Notes: a model not told the origin generated them from the sequence alone. DNA of 64,000 nucleotides from Ecdyonurus torrentis (GCA_949318235.1 OX439133.1:4770252-4834251), one strand, 5' to 3'; counted from the stretch's first letter, positions 1 to 23,029 are shown. Translations and numbers: made by a program.

Positions 1-238
1 AAAAATATAAACAAATAAAAATAATGCTAATAAAAAGCAAGAAATATAATGCATTTATTTTATATTTCTTTAAAAAGATATATATTACTTCTTTACAAAA
101 AAACAATAAAAAAAAATAAAAAAGCGTAAAAATATTGAATAGACTGATCACTAACGGATCAGCACACAGCAAACTCACAATTAATATCTGTATACTAAAA
201 TCGCTGAAGAAATAGCGTTACAAACTGGTTATTGATTG
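1..238. other. AT-rich sequence, no gene seen
   Basis: Low-complexity A/T-rich DNA without an open frame of note, a splice-bounded exon or a recognisable repeat boundary. Confidence 0.6.
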
Positions 239-422
239 TTTAGGCTTACTCAAAATGCGGGAAAAGAAGTGGCCGGAAGAGGAAACCACGTGACGGTAAA
301 AGTGGGAGGTAGCTCAGGCCTAGCTTGCTGCTGGCAGGCACCAACTTTTCTCCCACTTTTATCATCACGTGATTTTCCTCTTCCAGCCACTTCCTTTTCC
401 GCTTTATGACTAAAAATAAACA
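239..422. repeat. Palindromic MITE, family H, copy 1
   Basis: The left arm (TTACTCAAAATGCGG, then GGAAACCACGTGACGG, then AAAAGTGGGAGG) is mirrored on the right by CTCCCACTTTTATCATCACG and CTTCCTTTTCCGC. The whole unit therefore folds into one long hairpin with a short loop containing GCTTGCTGCTGGC. Three further copies lie at 2001-2168, 2170-2361 and 6493-6670. There is no coding capacity, so this is a non-autonomous foldback/MITE-type element. The superfamily is not identifiable. Confidence 0.8.
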
Positions 423-642
423 ATCATTGTTAAATGATTTTCTATTCAGATGTTGGATTAAGCACAGCTCGGAAAAAAAAAATTACCGAACGGGGCAGCG
501 ACAGCAGCTGATGCATTTTCTCATAATGTTAACATAGGGTGGTTGCGGGTTACCTCTATGCAAATCGTTCGGGAAACTTTTGGCCAGAGCTGTTCATGTA
601 CTGTGTGTGTGTGTTTGTATATATATACTGATGAGTCACATC

Positions 643-684
643 TATATAACTGAACAATTTGTAAAAATTCTGTTTTCCGTGTGT
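643..684. repeat. Left copy of 42-bp target-site duplication
   Basis: A 42-bp sequence beginning TATATAACTGAACAATTTGT is repeated exactly at 1083-1124. The two copies bracket a LINE 3' end, so this is read as a long target-site duplication. Confidence 0.8.
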
Positions 685-1057
685 CCCTATAATTTTGTTT
701 ATTAATTAAGTCTGAATAAAAGAGTTAAAGACTAAATAATTATCTAAATATTCGTTTTGAGTATGTAAAAGACATTTTGATTATTATTATTTCATAACAG
801 AAAATACATGTCATTCAAAATTTGTTTATCATAATTGTATCAGAATAATTAAATAAAAAATATATGTAAAATAATATGCTCTTTATAATGATTTATTACT
901 ATATATAGTGAAATAATATTGTATAATATGTTTATGTATTTTATGTTTCTGTTGTAAAAATTAAATACTCTGACGATAATATCTAATTATGTTAAGAATA
1001 TGTCAGAGGACCATGTAAGTGGGTATGTACCCTTTTTGGCCTCGTAATAAAAACCAT

Positions 1058-1082
<25 letters not shown>
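685..1082 (+). mobile_element. 5'-truncated LINE 3' end with (TTA)n tail
   Basis: Noncoding segment that ends in CATGTAAGTGGGTATGTACC, then AATAAAAACCATTTATTATT, and a (TTA)n run. A closely similar tail occurs at 33955-34005. The insert is flanked by an exact 42-bp direct repeat. A 3' microsatellite tail, 5' truncation and a long target duplication are the usual signs of target-primed reverse transcription. No RT reading frame survives, so the clade cannot be named. Confidence 0.75.
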
Positions 1083-1088
<6 letters not shown>

Positions 1089-1124
1089 ACTGAACAATTT
1101 GTAAAAATTCTGTTTTCCGTGTGT
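1083..1124. repeat. Right copy of 42-bp target-site duplication
   Basis: Exact match to 643-684, immediately after the (TTA)n tail of the LINE fragment. Confidence 0.8.
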
Positions 1125-1600
1125 AACAATTATGTCGCAGTAATATTTGTACATAACAACATAATTTATGCTTTTCTAACAATAATAATTAACAGCTTTT
1201 TATTGGGCGACATCAGGCGTACAACCTTTCAATTTAACCCAACTGCTATATAGGTTATTATCAAAACCTATAGCATTTATATGCTATAATGCTGACATGT
1301 TAGTTCAGCATATATGATAATATATTACATAAATAATGTCTCTATGCTGTTTTAAATTAAATGTTAATATACTTACGATTTCCAGTAATATATTCAAATA
1401 GCGAAAAACTAAGTGCAAATAGAAATAATTAATGGCATTTTTAATTGAATATATCATTAATGAACTTCCGACGATAAAATAAATGAAAATAGTTAGTAAA
1501 AAGTACCTTATTTATTGCGATTTCAATGTAATAATACAACGTAACTATAGAACTTTAAAAAAATGCAATTATTTTTATATTTATATGAGCGGAAGTTCAT
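1125..1600. other. AT-rich spacer
   Basis: No gene seen. A short inverted pair (AATGAACTTCCG near 1459, CGGAAGTTCATT near 1590) suggests a decayed TIR element. Confidence 0.4.
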
Positions 1601-1606
1601 TAAGAG

Positions 1607-1905
1607 AGTAGGTGACAGACTGATATCTCGCAAACTTGACGGTCGTCGCGAATAATAATATTAACACGCAAAGTAAAGTAGAGATGGTATATATACTTAA
1701 AAATTTAGCTATACTACTACGCCAGCATGTAAAAACAGTACGATCAAATATTTAAGTTATTCCACTTTAAAGATAACATGCAAAAGTGGAAATTCAAATT
1801 TTAGCTGCAAATTTCAGTCAAATTTAATTTGAAACTTTTTTCAAAACTAAAAATTTTATTAAATTTTTTTTTGCACCAATAAAAAATAAAATAATAATAA
1901 AAAGT
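1607..1905. repeat. Left arm of a 5.4-kb inverted repeat
   Basis: Starts TAGGTGACAGACTGATATCT and matches the reverse complement of 6720-7008 imperfectly over about 300 bp. Both arms are followed on their inner side by family H hairpins (2001-2361 and 6493-6670). The two arms may be the ends of one large foldback element, or two separate insertions of a composite repeat. Confidence 0.5.
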
Positions 1906-2000
1906 AATAAAATTACTTAATTTCATTTGGAAATTATTGTGTTTGTTAACTGGAAATAAAGCATGTTTAAAGAATTATTGTGAAAATGACATTGTATGTA

Positions 2001-2168
2001 AACCTATAAAAACAGGAAAAGGAAGTGCCGGAAGCGGAAATCACGTGACGGTGAAAGTGGAAGAAAAACTTCGTACTAGCAGCAAGCTAGGTCTGAGCTC
2101 CTCCCACTTTTCACATCACGTGGTTTCCTTTTCCGGCACTTAATCTTTTCCGCTTTTTAGGCTTACAT
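2001..2168. repeat. Palindromic MITE, family H, copy 2
   Basis: Hairpin with arms GGAAAAGGAAGTGCCGGAAG...CACGTGACGG and CACGTGGTTTCC...CTTTTCCGC. It includes the E-box-like palindrome CACGTG in both arms and the shared loop AGCAGCAAGCTAGG. It lies head-to-tail against copy 3. Confidence 0.8.
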
Positions 2169-2169
2169 A

Positions 2170-2361
2170 GACTGCTTTTTACGTTTACTCAAAATGCGGA
2201 AAAGGAAGTACTGGAAAAGGAAACCACGTGACGGTAAAAGTGGGAGAAAACTTGATGCCAGCAGCAAGCCTACCTGGAGCTACCTCCCACTTTTACCATC
2301 ACTTGGTTTCCTCTTCCGGTCACTTCCTTTTCCGCATTTTGAGTAAACAGAAGCAGTCATA
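2170..2361. repeat. Palindromic MITE, family H, copy 3
   Basis: The best preserved copy. The outer arms GACTGCTTTTTACGTTTACT and GAGTAAACAGAAGCAGTC show that the terminal repeats extend beyond the GTTTACTC core, which itself spans 2183-2348. The inner arms contain ACCACGTGACGGTAAAAGTG and its mirror. There is no open frame, as expected for a MITE. Confidence 0.85.
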
Positions 2362-4229
2362 AAATGTCAATTTAGTTCCTCCTTTAACAATTTCCGGTCC
2401 AAGTCAGCCACCCTCTTCGTTAAGATGGAATCGTAATTTTGGAGTCATAAAAATAGTTATGTAACAGCTCTGGCTAAAAGTTTGAGAACGATTTGTATAT
2501 ATATTCATATTATTATATATGTAATATATATACACATGTGGACACATGAGGGTACACATGTGGACACGCTGTTTGGCCTCGAGAATTCGGGGGTACACGC
2601 CGTGTACTCTCGATAAATTAAAAAACTATAAAATTATTATTAAAAAATCAACGTTTTCGGAGAAAAACTATAAAATAAATAAAGAAATATAAATATATTT
2701 TCAAATACTCGTACCAAATGATATTTTTATTGCTTTTTCAAAAAGACTGTTTTTCCTTCTATTTTATGCGCACTGAGGCACTTTCAGCGTATAAGTTTTG
2801 CAATTCGCATGTTTGGTTTCCTTTTGCTTTTGTAAATAATTGATTTGCTTAAATTTAAGTTCAGTTCAGTGCTCAGCTGCGGTTTCGATGCCATGTTTTT
2901 TAAATTTATAAACAATAAGAAGTGAAGCAAGTAAATTTAAATAGTAATTATGGCTTAAAGACAATTAAAAATAGGTAAATTGTTTTTTAATAGTAAAAAA
3001 CAAAAATTAAGTTTTGACTGTTTGGAGGATGATGAAAACTCAAATACTACAGAAACAACATCAAATGATCCAAGTACACCGCCACATAAAAATAAAAGAC
3101 TTGGAAAAAATGTAGAGTGCAATTCTAAAAAATAAATTTGAATTCTATTGCAATTCTATGGAATAAAAAACGCTTCCAAACATTTTCACTGCAATAAGAA
3201 ATATTTTAAGCTGTTTTTCAAAATAATTTCTACATTATTAAAACCTTTCCATTTGAATTCTAGCATAAAACATAGGTTTCTATTTGAATTCTTTTTTTAT
3301 ATAAAAATTTTATGACGTGTGGAAATATTTCCACAAATTCAATATTTTATAGATACTTCCAATTGATTTCTATTTTATAGCTTATCTGGGTGATTTAAAT
3401 GTTTCCAATTGTGGCATATTATTCAAAGTGAAAAAAAAAAGTGGAAGTATAAATAAAGAGTTTATAAAAGATTTCCAAAAAATTATTTTACAGTAAAGGT
3501 GTTATTTAATGCGTGAATTTTCAAAATATAGTAGATTAATGAATTAATTGATTAAAATTAATTTTTTGGCAATATTTTCTTTTTCTAAATATAGTTTGAA
3601 ATCAAAATATAACGTTGCAGACCAAAAATGAAAAAGAAGCTGTGCTTTTTTATTTATTTATTATTATTATTATTTTTTTTTTGCATTTTCTAGGGTCGCG
3701 GCTATTAAAAAAAAAATAAAATACCTATATAATTAGTATTGTGGTCATTATGGTGTTCTACGTACGAAATTTCATACATTTACAGTAAAATTGTTTGAGA
3801 TGAGAGAAAAACCGCCAGTCAAAACCGAAAACCCCCTGGCATTTCGTCAAATTTTATCCTATAAATTTGTAAATTTAGACACGGCTATATATCTCAATGC
3901 GATCTATCGATATTGAATAAAATAATTAAAAAATTGTAAGAGAAAAGCATACCAATTTCTAGTAATTTTATAACTTTATTATTGGTAATAAATAATTAAA
4001 TTAATAACATTATAATAAAAAAACTGAAATAAAATAGGTTTAACGATTGGCTTGCTTTATTGAATTTAATTCATTAATTCTGCATTATTATTTCCATTTG
4101 GTTTGAATATTGTCATAGCAAAAACTATGATGGTTACTTTCATAAATATTTATTTAAATGAGTAAGAATCAATTAAAAGTATAAATATTTTGCTTTAGAA
4201 AATGCACAAAAATTTGTTTTTTTCCATCA
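2362..4229. other. AT-rich region without a recognisable gene
   Basis: Mostly A/T-rich sequence. Around 3140-3480 several loosely repeated AATTCTA/TTTCCA words occur. The only coding-like trace is the short stretch annotated separately at 2950-3135. Confidence 0.4.
2950..3135 (+). pseudogene. Possible decayed transposase N-terminus
   Basis: From an ATG at 2950 a frame with one early stop reads RQLKIGKLFFNSKKQKLSFD and then an acidic Ser/Thr-rich stretch ending in a stop near 3135. A short basic, hydrophobic start followed by a low-complexity linker resembles the N-termini of hAT-like transposases. No zinc finger or catalytic domain is present, so the assignment is weak. It could equally be chance open sequence. 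Confidence 0.2.
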
Positions 4230-4244
4230 AATTTTCACAAAAAT

Positions 4245-4310
4245 TTTACGGGGGGCGCAGCCCCCCCGCACCCCCCAGCAGGGGAAGTGCCCCCCTGCAC
4301 CCCCCCTCAG
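4245..4310. repeat. G/C-rich imperfect palindrome
   Basis: Runs GGGGGGCGCAGCCCCCCCG and GCACCCCCC, followed by CAGGGGAAGTGCCCCCCTG, stand out sharply in AT-rich surroundings. They could fold as a hairpin, or as a quadruplex on the complementary strand. A related GGGGGGGGGCGCAG block occurs at about 11287. Confidence 0.5.
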
Positions 4311-4549
4311 CATCATGGTTGCTCTCTACCTGGCGTGTACTCTCACTTTTCATTCCACTTTTACCTCTGTATATATATATATATATATATTATAATATCA
4401 CTGCATGCATACATACCATATTCATATATATGGATTAATTATTATTTGCAATGGATATTTTAACATTTTTGTTGTTGTATGATTTAATTTAAATGCTGGT
4501 AACAACAGCACGGTTCATATATTATGGACCTTGGTAAAAAATCTTCATA

Positions 4550-4875
4550 TAGGATGGATCCGCATATGACATGATATTTAATGCGCTAGCCATACTGGAG
4601 TAGTGAATAACAATGCTGCATGAGCATAGCTACGGACAAACTTCGTTTAAGGTAACTTTCTTTGGGAAATCGATTAATTTTTTGTTATAGTTATTTTTCT
4701 CACATACTTGGAGCTACTATGATTCAACATATTTACAACATCAATGCTCTCAAAAATATTGCATATTATAGTGTTTTTAAACTGGAAAAATGAGCTATTT
4801 TACTATGCCGTCCAAGTTATTGAGTGATCCTACATGGCGTCGACTATAGCATGAATGCATACATGCATACACCCT
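4550..4875. repeat. Dispersed MITE, family G, copy 1
   Basis: Shares long blocks with 10829-11138: CATACTGGAGTAGT, TTTTTCTCACATACTTG, ATCAATGCTCTCAAAAATAT and ACATGGCGTCGACT. Degraded relatives occur near 58505-58680, 62105-62280 and 63050-63230. It is noncoding. The terminal TAGGGT...ACCCTA pairing is clearer in the 10829 copy. Confidence 0.65.
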
Positions 4876-4987
4876 ATACTTTCAACTTTTACAATTAGTT
4901 TATTTCGGATTTTTGTAATGATTTTTTTTTATCACGAATATAAGTGTTTCTTTCCTCGTTTCTCTCTCTCTCTCACCCTTAAAGCAA

Positions 4988-4995
<8 letters not shown>

Positions 4996-5031
<36 letters not shown>
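4996..5031. repeat. (TA)n microsatellite
   Basis: About 36 bp of uninterrupted AT dinucleotides after a short poly-A. Confidence 0.95.
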
Positions 5032-5033
<2 letters not shown>

Positions 5034-5122
5034 CTATGAAATGATGCAAACTTTGACTATATAGACACCTTTTCAATCTGCCAAACAAGACAAGGTGCCT
5101 TTTGCATCTTAGACACGAGTAT

Positions 5123-5658
5123 TGTCACGTACACGCATTATTAGGATAAATAATTGTGAGGTTATTGCTGCACACAGAGCATCGCGTCAGCATGTTTATT
5201 TATAAGAAGGTCAATCAATAATGCAAGCGGTGCATAACAATAGAATAGTGTTTATAGAGTAATCACGCACCGCTTGCACCGGGACACAGTTTAAATAGCC
5301 CGGCACGAGAGACCAAGGGATGGAGAAGAAGGAACTTGGAGTGTGAAGATACGTCTCGGACCACAACACTTCGTTGCGCAGAGGACTCGACTCGCCACCC
5401 AGAGAGCCCGCAACGGGGTCAATCGTGCCAGCCTAGACCGCCGCGCAAAGCTACAACGAGACGCCACACCAACACACCAACCCCGCTCTACAAGGGAGTC
5501 ATGCGAGGCACGGCTTGATCAGCACTGTCATTTAACTACTGACTAAATCACTATTCACAAATGTCAATAAACATTTACTTTGGTATTCAGTTGTTTCTAT
5601 TTGTCTCTTCCTCGGGGTCCTGTACCCTAGCAATATAACAAGCACGCCCCGCGTGACA
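5123..5658. mobile_element. Solo LTR with GTAT target duplication
   Basis: Begins TGTCACGTACACG and ends CCCCGCGTGACA, so it has TG...CA ends inside a 7-bp inverted repeat (TGTCACG/CGTGACA). It is flanked on both sides by GTAT (5119-5122 and 5659-5662). It is 536 bp long and more GC-rich than its surroundings. On the plus strand AATAAA in GTCAATAAACATTTACT, followed by a T-rich stretch, may be the R/U5 polyadenylation signal. There is no internal region or second LTR nearby, so it is a solo LTR left by LTR-LTR recombination. A 4-bp duplication fits Ty3/Gypsy. It shares no obvious sequence with the 1450-bp LTRs at 36859 and 46634. Confidence 0.88.
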
Positions 5659-5739
5659 GTATAACTGAGAATTTTGAGAATAAACTAACCAAAAAGTGTA
5701 CGTAAAAGTTGCAGGATAAGAAAGAAAAACCTAAATTCT

Positions 5740-5970
5740 TATAGGAATACATAGACCAGAGAAAAACAAGCATTAATATCACAAAACACTTTATGGGACT
5801 TACATAAATTTGCCTCAAAGCTCTAAACCCAACTGTAGCTCCGTAGCATCAGTGATCAGAAAATTTCGATTTATGCAACCCGCACAACTTTTTCATACTA
5901 ATTTTGTATTTTATGCATGTGTCTGACATCATAAACATGAATAGTAACGGAAATTGCATACTTTACAGTA
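5740..5970 (+). repeat. Dispersed repeat, family D, copy 1
   Basis: Contains ATAGACCAGAGAAAAACAAGC, ATCACAAAACACTTTATGGG, AACCCAACTGTAGCTCCGTA, GATCAGAAAATTTCG and GCAACCCGCACAAC. These blocks recur in copies at 16740-17110, 23760-24120, 30768-31101, 57357-57700 and 63270-63630. The copy is truncated on its right side. It is noncoding. Confidence 0.7.
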
Positions 5971-5972
5971 TT

Positions 5973-6075
5973 TTCACACGTAAGCGTTAAATATCAACGT
6001 TTAAAGCATGATGAAACTGTGTACAAGCTTTTTAACGTTTAGAACGTCGATTATACACGTCTATTTTTTAGTGTG
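5973..6075. repeat. TIR relic related to 8222-8877
   Basis: Reads ACACGTAAGCGTTAAATATC ... TAGAACGTCGAT ... TATTTTTTAGTGTG. This is the reverse complement of the left end of the element at 8222-8877. It is probably a one-ended or rearranged copy. Confidence 0.6.
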
Positions 6076-6492
6076 AAAAGAACGCAAGATAAACTTTATT
6101 ATTTTTATGTGAAGATAGGTCCATAGAATTCTAAAATTTCTCAGATGGGTTCAAATATTTAAAATGATTGCCAGAATTTTTAAAATCCTGAATTTTATTT
6201 TAATTGATATGATGAACTTTAATCTTTTACGATCTTATACATAGCCAATAAAGCTTGAGATTTTGTTAATAATTTTTGAAAGGCCCCCCATGTTATAACT
6301 CTTTTATTTACGAAATTTTATGATTAAATATAAAATATAAACATTAAAAGTAAATGATAATAATTTTTTTATATATTTTTTTGGCATTTAACATAATTTT
6401 TTTATGATAAATCATTTCATTAGTGACCGACTCAGAGCGGAAATAGTCAAAAGAGGAACTCTATTTTCTCAATAATTCTTTTTACATTGATT

Positions 6493-6670
6493 GTTTATGT
6501 TTACTCAAAATGCGGAAAAGGAAGTGGCCGGAAGAGGAAACCACGTAACGGTAAAAGTGGGAGGTAGCTCAGGCCTAGCTTGCTGCTGGCACCAACTTTT
6601 CTCCCACTTTTATCGTCACGTGGTTTCCTCGCCGGCCACTTCCTTTTCCGCTTTTTGAGTAAACATAAAC
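6493..6670. repeat. Palindromic MITE, family H, copy 4
   Basis: The outer arms GTTTATGTTTACTCAAAATG and GAGTAAACATAAAC frame the shared inner arms and the loop GCTTGCTGCTGGCACC. The right inner arm has CCTCGCCGGCC instead of CCTCTTCCGGCC. It is a near-complete copy of about 178 bp. Confidence 0.85.
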
Positions 6671-6719
6671 TAATCATTATTTTTTAACTAACTAAACAAA
6701 TACTATTTATGAAATAAAA

Positions 6720-7008
6720 TTGATTGAATTTATATATTTATTTTGTTTTGTTTCAAAATAATTTTTACTAATATTTTTAGTTTTAAAAAATTACTAACCT
6801 AATTTTAAAATTTGGCGCTTAAGCTTGTATTTTCACATTTATAACATGTTATCTTTAAAGTTGAATAACTCAAATACATATTTGATTGCTTTTTCATATG
6901 TTTGACATATCTAAACTTTTAAGTAACATTTCCTCTTTACACCATGTTAGTTTTATATTTTGTGACTGTTCAGTTTGTCAGATATCAGCCGGTCACCTAC
7001 TATACCTT
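6720..7008. repeat. Right arm of the 5.4-kb inverted repeat
   Basis: Ends GATATCAGCCGGTCACCTAC. Its reverse complement corresponds to 1607-1905 with many small differences. Confidence 0.5.
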
Positions 7009-7090
7009 TAATACCTTAATACTTAATATCATTATAATACTTCAATCTGCGTTAGCGTTACACACTGCCATGGTTATATACATATAAAAA

Positions 7091-7291
7091 AATGTTTCTG
7101 CGTCAAAATGGACTATCTGCACTTTCCACTAGCGCGGCAAAAGGAGCATCTAGACTTTCTGCAGTGGCTAGCATCTGCATGTTAAGTGAAACACCGCTAG
7201 TCCAGTCACTCGTGGAAAGTGCAGCGCTCCGGCCACTCGCTGCACTGGTGGAAAATGCATAATTATAGTCCATTTTTAAACAGAAACATAT
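7091..7291. repeat. Imperfect foldback element
   Basis: Left end ATGTTTCTGCG..AAAATGGACTAT is mirrored by ATAGTCCATTTTTAAACAGAAACAT on the right. The interior carries CTTTCCACTAG and its mirror CTGGTGGAAAA. It is about 200 bp, relatively GC-rich and noncoding, so it is probably a MITE. Confidence 0.6.
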
Positions 7292-7447
7292 CTGTTTATC
7301 TTTATATGGGATAATGTAACCCCCCCCCCCCAAAAATAACCTATGTTAACATGCTTTTCTATATTAATTTAATTTTTTATTATTTGTGTGTTTTTTATCA
7401 AAAATACAGAAAGGATGATGGGTTAGCGAAATAAATAAGTTAAATTC

Positions 7448-7453
7448 TTTATT
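7448..7453 (-). promoter_or_regulatory. Polyadenylation signal of gene A
   Basis: TTTATT on the plus strand (AATAAA in gene orientation), about 67 nt after the gene A stop codon. A second one follows at about 7457-7462. Confidence 0.6.
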
Positions 7454-7519
7454 TAGTTTTATTGTGTAACTAAAAATCTTGAAAAGTAAACATGCTTTTA
7501 TATTTATTACCACAAATAC

Positions 7520-19987
<12,468 letters not shown>

Positions 19988-19994
19988 GATGGAA

Positions 19995-20004
19995 GACTGA
20001 CTGA
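19995..20004 (-). promoter_or_regulatory. Gene A initiator (TCAGTCAGTC)
   Basis: Two overlapping TCAGT initiator motifs 30 bp downstream of the TATA box and about 8-17 nt before the ATG. TCAGT is the arthropod initiator consensus. Confidence 0.65.
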
Positions 20005-20024
20005 TACGTAATTTGGACCAGCTT

Positions 20025-20034
20025 TTTATTTATA
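20025..20034 (-). promoter_or_regulatory. Gene A TATA box
   Basis: TATAAATAAA in gene orientation, 30 bp upstream of the TCAGT initiator. Confidence 0.75.
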
Positions 20035-20302
20035 CTCAAATATAGCCTTCAACTCACTCATACTCGCACAATCAGGCATCAACACCTACTTTTCATATTT
20101 CTAGTTTTTTCCCTCAATTGTATGTAACATGTTTAGAAAAAAACAACACTCACATACATGACTTAAAAAAAAAAATAAAAAAAAATTGCTCGCACAACAT
20201 TTTTATTACATCCCGATATATTTAAATAGCTCAGAGAAATAAACGTATAATATAATTGCGCACACATTACATTTTGTTTCCTTTAGTTACATTACCTCGC
20301 TG

Positions 20303-20521
20303 CCACTATACACTCCATAACTCGTTTAACGGCGGCGATGCCTTGCCGTTATTTTCTAATTAAGGTAGCGCAACACAACTTGGTACAAGTAGTGGAAAAA
20401 TAATGTGCGTTCCGAGTTCTGAGGGTGTTTTTATTTTTACCCTCTAATTTAAATTTAAAGGGTAGAAAAAGTACCCTGAACCCAGAAGTCATTTTTTCAG
20501 GGTGAGACAGCCCATGTCTAG

Positions 20522-20571
<50 letters not shown>

Positions 20572-20711
20572 GAACCAAAATTTAGTAACGGGGGTAAAAA
20601 AATATAGCAAAACAATGGCAACAAATTAAAATACCCTCTACCTCACCCTGGCCCTTAAAAAAGTTTAATTGCCCTTAAAAATATTAAAAAATTAAAACGC
20701 ATTTTGACAAT
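20303..20711. other. Intergenic sequence upstream of gene A
   Basis: No gene seen. Contains a poly-A tract of about 40 bp at 20527-20566 and a short foldback around GGGTGTTTTTATTTTTACCC. Confidence 0.4.
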
Positions 20712-20932
20712 TTTGGTGTCGATTTATAGATAATCTACTAGGCTTACTTAAAATTGACCCAAGACCCAATCCAGGTCCTACAAGGGTTGGAGAACGACTT
20801 TTTTTGTCTTAAAAATGTCAGTTCAAGACATAACGTTGAAAATGGTGTCGATTCATAGGTAATCGACCTGGCTTAGAACGTTTATGCTGAAAAAAATCGA
20901 CCCAAGACCCTTGCCAGGGTTGGAAAACTACC
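20712..20932. repeat. Two-copy tandem repeat, period about 128 bp
   Basis: GGTGTCGATTTATAGATAAT...GACCCAAGACCC...GGGTTGGAGAACGAC is followed by GGTGTCGATTCATAGGTAAT...GACCCAAGACCC...GGGTTGGAAAACTACC. The repeat is diverged and noncoding. Confidence 0.7.
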
Positions 20933-21404
20933 TTCTGATCTGAAATATATGACTGTATTGTTATTGCGTTCTATCAATGATTGGAAGCTCAAAGTTATTC
21001 TATAAGTTTTTTTCTTTCAGTAACGTTAAATGCGGCTAGTTTGCGGTCATCAGGTGTTTTACGTATTGCGGGCTGCGTAAATGCAGTGCTAAAATGAAAT
21101 ACAGTCAATACAATATAAATTATAATATTTAGTAAAGTTTAAATTAATTTTTCTATTTTAAAGAATTCTTTAAGAAGTTGCACGCTTAAAAATATTTTTA
21201 ACTTCAAAACATATAAGGTAGATATGCGAGATCAGTATTTTGGCAAATATCAATAAAAGGAGTTGCTTTGAATATAGATCCATGATTTGGGTATAATATT
21301 TAAGTTCTCTCCATTTTATTATTATTATTTTTTAAATGCTTGCCAATGACGTGTAAATCATAAACGTATGTCTCTATATGGTGTAAATTTTTTGAAGTTG
21401 TCTA

Positions 21405-22628
21405 TTTCGATAACTGTGGGTTCGATACCCAAAATTTCTATAACGATAACGATACTATATTTTAGCCTCACACTATAACGATATCGATACTTTTTATTTT
21501 TTGAAAACTATAACGATACTATAACTATAACGATAATTTCACGATAACGATACTATATTTTCCAAATTTTTAATAACATCATTTTTTTATAGAATTTTTT
21601 ATAGAATAGTAATAAAATGATAAAATTGCACTGATAAGTTGTACTGTACGTTTTAGATTTTATATCACATACGAATAACTTTGCAACTTTATAATAGATA
21701 AATACAAAATCGGTGTGGAGAGACAATATGTTATGATCTAAAAATTACTTCTAATACGAAACTCAAAATTTTAATAATGTGAGATCGTGAAAAATTTTAT
21801 AGAAGAGGGAGAAAAGTTGCCCCGTACTCTGCCCAGTATTTCCCCTAATTTTCAAGAATTTTACTTTAACTTATTTTTAGGAAATATTTTATTGTACAAT
21901 AATTACAAATAAATCTAATAGCAAATCCAGTTAGAAATCAGCACTTATACTATATACAATAATGTATTCAAAAAATTTACTTTAAACTCAGACAATATAA
22001 CAAAAATACTTTGGACACTGTAGCTGAATGTCAATCAACTTGGCGCCGCGGCAAATTTCATTGATTTGAACAATGTAGTTCTCATTATTGAAAAAAAAGG
22101 GGTGGAGAAATACTATAAAAGCAATTGAAAAATGAAAAAAAAAATCTTTTTTTTTTCTTTTTTTTTTTTTTTTAATATACATTTCGGCATAGATTATAAA
22201 AATGTAACTGTATTTGTTTTATATTTTATATAAAGTGATTCCTAGAAAATCTATTTTTAGTACTTTCCAAACAATATGTTTATGAAAGTCAGTTTTGTGC
22301 GTTTTGTCTACTGACTGTCTGTGAGCAGGTGTGATATTGGTCTGTACCTGCTATTCATAATCATACTCTGTATCTGGTTTTTCTCTTTCTCTTTTTCTTT
22401 TTCTTTTTCTTTTTCTTGTTTTTTTTTTTTTTTTTTTTGCCTTTTTGCTTTTTTGAGTGAAATTTTTTTTAAAAGTATCGTTATCGAATTGGACGATAAT
22501 CGTAGAAATAAATGTTAATCTATAACTATAACGATAGTTTTTGTAAAAGTGTTAATCTATACTATATCTATAACGAACTATAGTTATAGTTATCTTATAG
22601 TTATCGTGTTTTCGATAATCGACCCCAA
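21405..22628. mobile_element. Non-autonomous element with ACTATAACGATA subterminal repeats
   Basis: The left part carries many copies of ACTATAACGATA and CGATAACGATACTA. The right part carries the mirror words TATAGTTATCGT and ACGATAATCG. The outer ends GGGTTCGATACCC (left) and TTCGATAATCGACCCC (right) are inverted-like. No transposase frame is present. Dense, oppositely oriented subterminal repeats suggest a hAT-type non-autonomous transposon, but I see no clear target duplication. Confidence 0.5.
22387..22438. repeat. (CTTTTT)n / poly-T pyrimidine tract
   Basis: Seven CTTTTT-like units, then poly-T. Confidence 0.85.
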
Positions 22629-22639
22629 GACTGTAATAA

Positions 22640-23029
22640 GTGAAATTTAAATTGTTAAAAACAGATAATTACATTAAATTTGTTAAGGATAGACTAAGTA
22701 AAACTGAAGATATCAGCCTGGCCTTCTATAATACCCCTGCATTTAATATTAATAATATTAATGGGTGGAAAGGCCCAAACTGTATAGACAGGCATGTTTT
22801 TACCCGTTATGCGGTGCATGGTTTCCACCATGTAATCTGTCAAATTAAAGAATTTCACGAGTGTAATGATAAATGTGTATGTTTGTTATGTGGTGGCCTA
22901 TGTACTAGGTACCACTTACTTCATTGTCCATCTCGGACCCTATCATTAAGTCAATATGCAAAAATGTAGACCTATATAAATATGTATAAGTACACCTTGG
23001 TGTTTAATAAATAAATAATAATAATAAAA
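22640..23029 (+). pseudogene. Non-LTR retrotransposon 3' end fragment
   Basis: An open frame at 22640-22969 ends with KEFHECNDKCVCLLCGG, then RYHLLHCPSRTLSL and a stop. The C-x-x-C...H-x-x-x-x-C arrangement before the stop is the cysteine-histidine motif found at the C-terminus of LINE ORF2 after the RT/RNase H region. About 60 bp later there is an (AATA)n/(AAT)n tail (TTTAATAAATAAATAATAAT), the expected LINE 3' end. The 5' part (endonuclease, RT) is missing. Confidence 0.55.
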
